Shown piece after piece: positions 16,824 through 21,713 of a stretch of DNA of 29,225 bases. Made by a program: the position numbers and the translations under genes. The stretch is taken from IMG/VR virus record IMGVR_UViG_3300042321_000162, positions 1 through 29,225 of that record; one strand, given 5' to 3'. The stretch comes from a virus. The notes beneath the pieces were generated by a model that saw only the letters and a program-made list of their open reading frames with translations, was not told the DNA's origin and made no database searches. The stretch's first letter is position 1. Each line of letters begins with the position of its first letter.

Positions 16824-18350
16824 TTAACTTCCCATCCAAGAGGTTGTCACCACGCTTCGATCCACATAAGTGCGGCGCTGCGTGGGTTCACGCGCCTCAC
16901 GATGCGCCACAGGGAAGGCAAAAGTCACACAGATCGCGTCTGCCGCGTCGGGTGATGCCAGCCCCCTGGCTTTCATGTCCTTTTTCGACTCCAGAAAAAT
17001 CGTACCCTTGGAGTCGGGCTTCATCATAGGTGAAATTAGATCAGTTTTAAGAAACCTGTCAAGCGGTATTGAGGCCGTTTTGAGCCAATCTTTCATTTTC
17101 CCCCACATTTCAGCCCTTTTGTTGCCGTACATGATGGGATTGGTCGATTTATTTCCAAAATTCACCCCTTTGACCTTGTATCGCTGCTCTTTTAAGCGGT
17201 CGACAATGCCAGCACCCAGCCCGCCCTCGTCGATCACGACCAGCGTGGGCTTAAATTCCTCAATCGCCTCGATCACATGCCCCACGACCGTCATGGTGTC
17301 GTCGCCCCGATGCCGCCGGATGTCCACCAAGTCCCGCCCCTGCCTGATAGCGATGACTGTCGCGTCCGCGCCAAACCGTGCGGGGTCAACGCCGATCACG
17401 ATAGGCGCTGACTGATCTTGATACTTAGGCCTTTTCATCGCCTCGTCTACTAACAAGGCGCCAATGAACTGATCGTCGCCCTCTGACGGGAACTGACCGT
17501 ACACCTCAACGTGCGCCTGTGCGCTGTCTGGGCCGTATTCGTCAATGATGCTCTGATAGACTTGCTTGTCCGTGCCCTCGACAGTCCTAGCGTCCACGAC
17601 TTTTGTTGTCCAAAAACCACGCTTGCTGTTGAATGTCTCGTAGAAGTACCCCGTGTTGCGGCGTGGGTTGCTAAACGCCATCCAGAAACGATTGGGCGTG
17701 TTCTCGGTAAAGAAACCCGCTGTCACAGCCCAAATGCTGTCGTCAATACCAGACGCCTCATCAAACACCACCAGTACACCGTCAAAGTTGTGGACACCCG
17801 CGTAAGCGTCGGGGTTTTCCGCTGACCAAAGCCGTCCCTCGACGCCCCAGTAGCGGGTGCCTTTCTTAAGATCACGCTCGACCAGTTCCGTGAGCCACTT
17901 GGCTGGCATCAGCCGTGTGGCTGAGACTTCAAACCAGTGGCTGTTAAGAGACATCGCCAGCCATTTGGTAATCTCGGCCCATGTGACAGAGCGCAGTTGT
18001 GATTCACTGTTGGCTGAGATGATGGTCGTTGACCCTATGCGGGTGGACAGCATCCATATCGTGATCCATGACACTAAGGCCGACTTACCAATACCACGGC
18101 CAGACGAGACGGCGTGGCGTAATGTGTCGAAGTCAATCTTGCCCTGGTTCTGTTTGATGTGCGCCGCGATGTCTGACAAGACCTCACGCTGCCATTTGCG
18201 TGGGCCTTTGAAATGCTCCAGTGGCGTGCCAGGTTGCCCCCAAGGAAACGCAAACATGACAAACGCCAGTGGGTTGTCTTTGATTGCCGGCGCCCATAAA
18301 CGCGCCATCAGTTCTTGTTCGTCTTCAGCGCTGTATATGGTCGATTGCAT
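16824..18350 (-). CDS. terL: Terminase large subunit (packaging ATPase-nuclease)
   Basis: 508 residues, P22 gp2 has 499. The N-terminal ATPase shows Walker A SGRGIGKS at 83-90 and Walker B VLVVFDEA at 192-199, followed by a coupling-like segment FWMAFSNPR. The C-terminal RNase H-like nuclease shows Asp322 in IGVDPARFGADATV, Asp374 in LVVIDEGGLG and Asp468/Asp471 in LASPDAADAICVTFAF. It pumps DNA into the procapsid through the portal and cuts the concatemer. The start overlaps the TerS stop by 26 bases. The packaging mode (headful or other) cannot be decided from the sequence alone, though P22-like enzymes use headful packaging. Confidence 0.96.
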   Translation of the reverse strand: MQSTIYSAEDEQELMARLWAPAIKDNPLAFVMFAFPWGQPGTPLEHFKGPRKWQREVLSDIAAHIKQNQGKIDFDTLRHAVSSGRGIGKSALVSWITIWMLSTRIGSTTIISANSESQLRSVTWAEITKWLAMSLNSHWFEVSATRLMPAKWLTELVERDLKKGTRYWGVEGRLWSAENPDAYAGVHNFDGVLVVFDEASGIDDSIWAVTAGFFTENTPNRFWMAFSNPRRNTGYFYETFNSKRGFWTTKVVDARTVEGTDKQVYQSIIDEYGPDSAQAHVEVYGQFPSEGDDQFIGALLVDEAMKRPKYQDQSAPIVIGVDPARFGADATVIAIRQGRDLVDIRRHRGDDTMTVVGHVIEAIEEFKPTLVVIDEGGLGAGIVDRLKEQRYKVKGVNFGNKSTNPIMYGNKRAEMWGKMKDWLKTASIPLDRFLKTDLISPMMKPDSKGTIFLESKKDMKARGLASPDAADAICVTFAFPVAHREAREPTQRRTYVDRSVVTTSWMGS

Positions 18351-18762
18351 GCGTGGGTGCCTCGATTATTTCTATGTCGGTCACATCTAACACTCTCTTC
18401 TGCGCCTCGGCCAGTGCGCCTGTGATGGATATGCGCTGGTCGACTTCGACAGATATGGCCTGCTTGGCCACCCAGCCGTGTTGATGTTTGAGGATCTCAA
18501 GCGCTGACTTAGCGTCGCCTTGGAGCGCTGCGCTGCGCAAGACGTTGGCCATCTCTATCTCAGCGTCTGCTTTGCCCTTTTGCGCGGCCATCTCGACCAC
18601 GGGGTCAAGTTGCGTGAGTTGTCGGTATTCGGTGGGCAACATGCCTGCGGCGAGTGCCAAGGCGTCGCCTTTGAGGCCAAGTTTGGCTGCGTCATACACC
18701 GCCTTCAAACGCGACTCTGTCGCTTCGACCTTGCGCGGTGTAAATGGTATTGAATAGAACAT
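18325..18762 (-). CDS. terS: Terminase small subunit
   Basis: 145 residues from the ATG at 18762, which has GGAG five bases upstream; a longer frame to 18921 enters the repeat region and is rejected. The protein is helical: VEATESRLKAVYDAAKLGLK and GDALALAAGMLPTEYRQL form a probable helix-turn-helix, followed by EMAAQKGKADAEIEMANVL, which fits the oligomer core, and a basic/variable tail. By family TerS rings recognise the pac site and stimulate TerL. It is the first gene of the late operon and directly borders the repeat region, so a pac site could lie in or near its gene. Confidence 0.85.
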   Translation of the reverse strand: MFYSIPFTPRKVEATESRLKAVYDAAKLGLKGDALALAAGMLPTEYRQLTQLDPVVEMAAQKGKADAEIEMANVLRSAALQGDAKSALEILKHQHGWVAKQAISVEVDQRISITGALAEAQKRVLDVTDIEIIEAPTHAIDHIQR

Positions 18763-18791
18763 AAGCTCTCCATGCTTTGCACGTGGCTGGG

Positions 18792-18820
18792 ATTGTATGC
18801 CGTTTTTTAAAAAATAAAAA
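18792..18820 (-). promoter_or_regulatory. Possible late promoter in front of TerS
   Basis: On the minus strand TACAAT (18792-18797) is preceded by an AT-rich tract with T6A6 (18803-18814). The -35 hexamer at 17-bp spacing (TTTTTA) is poor, so it would be weak or need an activator. The predicted start would give a leader of about 20-25 bases to the TerS ATG. Confidence 0.35.
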
Positions 18821-18910
18821 ATTGTTTGCGAGTCCACCGTTTTCACTAGGCCCTTGCCGCCGGCCCTTGGGGTACCCCTTCTGGCATTGTGGGTATTTTG
18901 CCATCGGCCC

Positions 18911-19135
18911 GGCGCCGGCATGGCCAGCGGCCACCGTGCGCATGCTGCAAGCTGGCGCCGGCATGGCCATCGTTTAGGTCATTTGGGTCATTTGGGTCAT
19001 GGTTTTTTATTTGTAAGCTGGCGCCAGCATGGCCATGCTTTGGGTCATTTGGGTCATTGTTTTTTGCATGACCTAAATGACCTAAACGCAAAGATCTGGC
19101 GCCCAGGCTTTGGGTCATTTGGGTCATTTTGTCAT
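18911..19135. repeat. GC-rich modules joined to 9-bp repeats
   Basis: GGCGCC(G/A)GCATGGCCA occurs at 18911-18926, 18954-18969 and 19020-19035, and a degenerate fourth start (GGCGCCCAGGC) lies near 19098. From the second copy on, each is followed after a few bases by two or three 9-bp repeats and a T-rich tract, giving imperfect modules with spacings of 66 and 78 bp. GGCGCC and TGGCCA are themselves palindromes, so the modules can fold or bind dimers. Confidence 0.75.
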
Positions 19136-19353
19136 GCCAGAAAAATTGGTGCGGGAAGGCGCGAGCGTTCGCGGGTGAGATTTCCTAGATACTAACCCTA
19201 CTGGCTATATATACAGTATATAAATTATTGATGTTATCTATAAACCATGACCCAAATGACCCAAAGCATAGTAAAACCCAGTATTTGCGCCGCTTTGCGA
19301 TTGGGTCATGCCAGCCCAAATCCATAACCTAACCCTAACCCAAATGACCCAAA
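18973..19353. repeat. Iteron-like array of TTTGGGTCA in a 717-bp intergenic region
   Basis: The region 18763-19479 has no credible gene. It holds a 9-bp unit TTT(G/A)GGTCA in clusters: three direct copies at 18973-18999, two at 19039-19056, two inverted at 19069-19086, two direct at 19109-19126, two inverted at 19248-19265, a variant at 19300-19308, and two inverted at 19336-19353. Neighbouring copies abut exactly with a 9-bp period. The array lies between divergent gene blocks next to AT-rich DNA. Arrays of this type serve as initiator-binding iterons of replication origins or as multi-site operators; which applies here is not known. Confidence 0.85.
19204..19245. other. AT-rich segment with a 15-bp dyad (possible unwinding element)
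   Basis: The stretch is almost free of G and C between two repeat clusters. It includes the perfect dyad TATATAC-A-GTATATA at 19208-19222. Together with the flanking iterons this is the usual layout of an origin's unwinding element; the dyad could equally be a protein site. Confidence 0.5.
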
Positions 19354-19355
19354 AT

Positions 19356-19372
19356 TATGCAATTTTTGCATA
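19356..19372. promoter_or_regulatory. Dyad upstream of the early promoter (candidate operator)
   Basis: TATGCAA-TTT-TTGCATA is a perfect inverted repeat of 7-bp arms. It begins three bases after the last 9-bp repeat and ends 24 bp before the -35 box of the early promoter. A related half site (TTTTTTGCAAAT) follows at 19380. Position suggests binding of an activator or repressor. Confidence 0.5.
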
Positions 19373-19396
19373 TTGTCACTTTTTTGCAAATAGGTG

Positions 19397-19424
19397 TTGA
19401 CAGTGTACGAAAATGCCTTACAAT
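19397..19424 (+). promoter_or_regulatory. Strong sigma70-type early promoter
   Basis: A perfect TTGACA at 19397-19402, a 16-bp spacer and TACAAT at 19419-19424 predict a start near 19431, about 49 bases before the first early gene. It would drive the plus-strand cassette using host RNA polymerase. Confidence 0.8.
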
Positions 19425-19430
19425 AGCGTC

Positions 19431-19451
19431 ACTGGGTCCGAAAAACCCAGT
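19431..19451 (+). promoter_or_regulatory. Hairpin at the predicted 5' end of the early mRNA
   Basis: ACTGGGT and ACCCAGT pair around a CCGAAAA loop, beginning at the predicted transcription start. A stem at the very 5' end can stabilise mRNA or be bound by a regulator. It lies well before the ribosome site at 19469-19473. Confidence 0.5.
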
Positions 19452-19479
19452 AAAACCTAAACTAACCTAAAGGCAAAAC

Positions 19480-19668
19480 ATGACTAAATCTGAAATTCGC
19501 GAGTTGCAAATTATCACAAAATACCGCGCTGCTGGCTTAGGCCCTGACTACGTCGCGCGCGCTATATCTGCACTCATTCGCGCGGCCCGTTCTAAGAAAA
19601 GCGCCGACGCGCTTCGCGCGCATGCCCTGGCATTCGGCGTTACAAATCACCCTGAATTCATTGTCTAA
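19480..19668 (+). CDS. First early gene, 62-residue basic helical protein (unknown)
   Basis: MTKSEIRELQIITKYRAAGL followed by GPDYVARAISALIRAARSKK and a His/Phe-containing end. It is small, basic and mostly helical, with no domain I can name. TAAAGG lies seven bases before the ATG within a 14-bp sequence that recurs before the next gene. It is the first gene after the strong early promoter and has its own terminator immediately behind it, so its mRNA should be abundant very early. That position is typical of host-takeover proteins, which is an inference. Confidence 0.7.
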   Translation: MTKSEIRELQIITKYRAAGLGPDYVARAISALIRAARSKKSADALRAHALAFGVTNHPEFIV

Positions 19669-19676
19669 ATCAAACC

Positions 19677-19699
19677 GGCCAGCAAAGCTGGCCTTTATT
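19677..19699 (+). terminator. Rho-independent terminator after the first early gene
   Basis: GGCCAGC-AAA-GCTGGCC followed by TTTATT. The stem is perfect over 7 bp. It lies 8 bp after the 62-aa gene and would let only part of the transcription reach the rest of the early cassette unless antitermination occurs. Confidence 0.8.
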
Positions 19700-19727
19700 C
19701 TCTAATCTTAACTAAAGGCAAAACAAC

Positions 19728-19826
19728 ATGAAAAAAGCATTATTTCTAGATCTACTGGCCGTGGCCATTGTCGCTGGCGCGCTGCTAATCGGCGCCCTGG
19801 CTTATTTTGACGTTTTAACCAAATAA
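19728..19826 (+). CDS. 32-residue membrane micropeptide
   Basis: MKKALFLDLLAVAIVAGALL followed by IGALAYFDVLTK. Two Lys, then one hydrophobic helix of about 20 residues, then a short polar tail: a single-pass inner-membrane peptide or an uncleaved signal. TAAAGGCAAAACAAC lies before the ATG, part of the same 14-bp sequence used for the preceding gene, which supports real translation. The stop is 10 bp before the next gene. Function is unknown; small early membrane peptides of phages can act in superinfection exclusion or as inhibitors, but nothing specific is visible. Confidence 0.65.
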   Translation: MKKALFLDLLAVAIVAGALLIGALAYFDVLTK

Positions 19827-19836
19827 GGGGCCGAGC

Positions 19837-20496
19837 ATGCAAGCACATCTAACCCTTAAAAGCGCAAACGTCAAAACCGGCCCGATTCCCGTTAGCACTA
19901 CAGAACGCGACTCTTGCCCCAGTGATTGCAGCATGCGCGGCGAATGTTACGCCGCCAGTGGTCCGCTGGCCTTGCATTGGGCCGCCGTTAGCGATAAAAA
20001 ACGCGGTACATCGTGGGCCGAATTTTGCAGCACAATCGACGCGTTACCCGCTGGGCAATTGTGGCGCCATAACCAAGCCGGTGATTTGCCTCAGCAAAAC
20101 GGGACAATCGACGCCGTAAAGCTGGGCGAACTAGTGGCCGCGAATGCTGGCAAACGTGGCTTCACTTATTCGCATCATCGCGACGCGGCCAGCATTGCAT
20201 GGATTCGCCACGCGAATGCTTGGGGCTTTACCGTCAATTTATCGGCTAATGATCTAATCGACGCCGATTATTTGGCCGACCAAAACGCCGGGCCCGTCGT
20301 CGTTGTTTTGCCCAGCACACAAAACGAAAACACAAAAACCCCAGCCGGCCGCCCGGTGGTGGTTTGCCCAGCAACCCAGCGCGACGATGTATCGTGCGCG
20401 ACGTGTCAATTGTGTCAACGTCAACGGTCCACAATTGTAGGATTCCCAGCCCACGGCGCGCGCCATCGCGTCATTAACTTGAGGTTAGCAAAATGA
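19837..20496 (+). CDS. DUF7227-like cysteine-rich protein, possible Fe-S protein
   Basis: 219 residues. The start KSANVKTGPIPVSTTERDSC and the parts LWRHNQAGDLP, KRGFTYSHH, GFTVNLSAND and VVVCPATQRDDVSCATCQLC match a conserved phage/bacterial family that I place near DUF7227. Two cysteine groups stand out, C27-x3-C31-x5-C37 near the N-terminus and C187-x2-C190-x2-C193 near the C-terminus, together with C177. They could hold Fe-S or zinc. The alternating strand/helix pattern suggests a barrel-like fold, loosely like the Gp37/Gp68 (DUF5131) proteins. It is the largest gene of the early cassette; GGGG lies before the ATG. The reaction is unknown. Confidence 0.7.
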   Translation: MQAHLTLKSANVKTGPIPVSTTERDSCPSDCSMRGECYAASGPLALHWAAVSDKKRGTSWAEFCSTIDALPAGQLWRHNQAGDLPQQNGTIDAVKLGELVAANAGKRGFTYSHHRDAASIAWIRHANAWGFTVNLSANDLIDADYLADQNAGPVVVVLPSTQNENTKTPAGRPVVVCPATQRDDVSCATCQLCQRQRSTIVGFPAHGARHRVINLRLAK

Positions 20497-20654
20497 GCTA
20501 TACATTAAAAAGATCACTCAACGGTTTGTCATTCGAAGACATAAAGCGCATATATGACAATAACCCAAATTTGACGTTAAAAGAATTGTCAAATTTAACG
20601 GGTTTTGCAATCCCTTTTCTTAAGAAAATTCTATTAGAAGAGGGCGCCAAATGA
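20493..20654 (+). CDS. 53-residue HTH-like protein (possible regulator)
   Basis: MSYTLKRSLNGLSFEDIKRI, then YDNNPNLTLKELSNLTGFAI and PFLKKILLEEGAK. LTLKELSNLTGFAIPFLKKIL has the length and hydrophobic spacing of a helix-turn-helix, and the protein is just large enough for one such unit. It overlaps the preceding stop by four bases (ATGA) and the following start by four bases, and GAGG lies eight bases before the ATG. It is far more AT-rich than the genes around it, which hints at a separate origin. It could bind the dyads or repeats of the control region; this is a guess. Confidence 0.65.
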   Translation: MSYTLKRSLNGLSFEDIKRIYDNNPNLTLKELSNLTGFAIPFLKKILLEEGAK

Positions 20655-20878
20655 TCAAAAGCATGCGCGCCAAATACCCTGGCCACTGTAGTAAATCAGG
20701 CGCCAGGATAAACCCCGGCGATGATATTAAATTCGACACGGTAACGCGCCGGGCATGGTTAGAAGAACCCGGCGATACCCGCGTTATTTTCTACGGTGAA
20801 AACGGGCCCACGGTATTTCACCGAAACCCACGCGGCCGGTGTATCGATGCACCATGTTGCGGGTGCTGCACTATTTAA
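20651..20878 (+). CDS. Small cysteine-containing protein with PGxC-SGxxI-GD motif
   Basis: 75 residues. MRAKYPGHCSKSGARINPGD followed by DIKFDT resembles the short zinc-ribbon-like module (KYPGxCxxxGxxIxxGD) found in many phage and bacterial proteins, here lacking the usual second Cys of the first knuckle (Ser-Gly instead of Cys-Gly). The end CIDAPCCGCCTI carries five cysteines that could complete a metal site. The start overlaps the previous gene by four bases (ATGA), with GAGG seven bases upstream. Probably binds nucleic acid or protein; not assigned. Confidence 0.65.
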   Translation: MIKSMRAKYPGHCSKSGARINPGDDIKFDTVTRRAWLEEPGDTRVIFYGENGPTVFHRNPRGRCIDAPCCGCCTI

Positions 20879-20887
20879 GGGGAAATT

Positions 20888-21103
20888 ATGGACCATTACG
20901 ACAAAACGACAGTGACATTCCACCGTGGGAATGCATTCACGCCAGAGGGAATAGACGCGGCGCCGTTTGCGACGCTAATTATCAATGACCTAGTGGGCCG
21001 GGAATTGATCGATTCAATTTGCGCCCTAATGCGCGGACACGTCAACCAGGCGCATGCGGATCATTGCAACATTAAATTAACTGTAGAAGATTGGGATTGT
21101 TAA
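20888..21103 (+). CDS. 71-residue acidic protein of unknown function
   Basis: MDHYDKTTVTFHRGNAFTPE is followed by a helical IINDLVGRELIDSICALMRG and an acidic end (VEDWDC). AAGGGGAAATT lies before the ATG. It is the fifth gene behind the terminator at 19677 and ends directly at the next start. No family is recognised. Small acidic early proteins can imitate DNA or bind host enzymes, but nothing specific supports that here. Confidence 0.6.
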   Translation: MDHYDKTTVTFHRGNAFTPEGIDAAPFATLIINDLVGRELIDSICALMRGHVNQAHADHCNIKLTVEDWDC

Positions 21104-21424
21104 ATGTTAAAAATGAGATTAGGACGGACAATTTATATTGTCAACGATGACCACGCCGGCGCGGTAATGAATGAACATGCTAAATGCACCGGAAAACATA
21201 AAATTGTCAAAAGTAAAGGCCCTGAGCGGCGCTATTTTCCGACATATTTTTATTCCACAGCGGACTATGTGACGCGTTATTACGCGCTCAATAGTGGCCG
21301 TGGCCACCAGGGTAAGGGCGCGCCTTATGGTAGTGAAAACACGTTAACCGGCTTTTATGAAAACCTAAATGAAGCGCCGACCACCTATTACACGGGAGAG
21401 GATCTATATGAAAACGAAGGATAA
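21104..21424 (+). CDS. 106-residue protein of unknown function
   Basis: MLKMRLGRTIYIVNDDHAGA, then CTGKHKIVKSKGPERRYFPT and a Tyr-rich end (YFYSTADYVTRYYALNSGRG). The ATG directly follows the previous stop; a second ATG three codons on is possible. The N-terminal part is basic with mixed strands, the C-terminal part is acidic and Tyr-rich. No domain is recognised. It overlaps the next gene by 17 bases. Confidence 0.6.
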   Translation: MLKMRLGRTIYIVNDDHAGAVMNEHAKCTGKHKIVKSKGPERRYFPTYFYSTADYVTRYYALNSGRGHQGKGAPYGSENTLTGFYENLNEAPTTYYTGEDLYENEG

Positions 21425-21623
21425 TTTACACCCACTTATGCGCGAGATAATCGCGCCCTGGGCGCCGCTCATGTATGCCGACCATTATTACGTCGATTTG
21501 GGTTACCGGCATAAACGCGGCCAAGTGTCAGAACATGAATATAAGATGGCTATCGCGGAGGGTCCAGAGGCTAGGCGCCTAATAAACCGTGGCGCCATGG
21601 AGTCTATCAAATGGTCTTACTAA
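21408..21623 (+). CDS. 71-residue protein of unknown function
   Basis: MKTKDNLHPLMREIIAPWAP followed by LMYADHYYVDLGYRHKRGQV and a helical end with EGPEARRLINRGAMESIKWS. The ATG at 21408 is chosen because GGGAGAGG lies about nine bases upstream; an earlier in-frame ATG at 21369 lies in the preceding gene without a ribosome site. It contains many Tyr, His and Arg residues. Coupled to its neighbours by overlaps on both sides. Confidence 0.6.
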   Translation: MKTKDNLHPLMREIIAPWAPLMYADHYYVDLGYRHKRGQVSEHEYKMAIAEGPEARRLINRGAMESIKWSY

Positions 21624-21670
21624 TTGCCCTTATACTGGGGGCGCTGCTGATCATTCTCCTAGATCTGTAG
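21611..21670 (+). CDS. 19-residue hydrophobic micropeptide (candidate)
   Basis: MVLLIALILGALLIILLDL: one all-hydrophobic helix with a final Asp. GGAG lies eight bases before the ATG inside the end of the previous gene, a correct ribosome site. It overlaps that gene by 13 bases and ends 16 bp before the terminator of the cassette. It recalls the 32-residue membrane peptide at the other end of the cassette and very short phage or toxin-type membrane peptides. Translation needs proof. Confidence 0.45.
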   Translation: MVLLIALILGALLIILLDL

Positions 21671-21686
21671 CAGTTGCCAAACCTTT

Positions 21687-21713
21687 AAGGCCCCAGCGAT
21701 GGGGCCTTTTTTT
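21687..21713 (+). terminator. Strong terminator between convergent early and replication genes
   Basis: AAGGCCCC-AGCGAT-GGGGCCTT followed by TTTTT on the plus strand. The 8-bp stem and U run form a good intrinsic terminator for the early cassette. Read on the minus strand the same stem ends the primase-helicase operon but lacks a full U run there. Confidence 0.85.

Noticed and set aside
18325-18921. Longer TerS starting at 18921.
   Set aside because: The extra 53 residues come from repeat DNA with no ribosome site, whereas the ATG at 18762 has GGAG at proper distance.
18846-19195. Open frames on both strands across the repeat region (113 aa on plus, 93 aa on minus).
   Set aside because: They only translate the 9-bp and GC-rich repeats into periodic Gly-His-Leu or Asn-Asp-Pro peptides, and no ribosome site fits.
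19326-19341. Telomere-like CCTAACCCTAACCC.
   Set aside because: Only two imperfect copies that merge into the 9-bp repeats; no sign of a linear hairpin telomere or protelomerase.
18973-19353. CRISPR array.
   Set aside because: The repeat unit is 9 bp, occurs in both orientations and has no unique spacers of regular length; no cas genes are present, and the Cas4-like nuclease is a usual phage DUF2800 protein.
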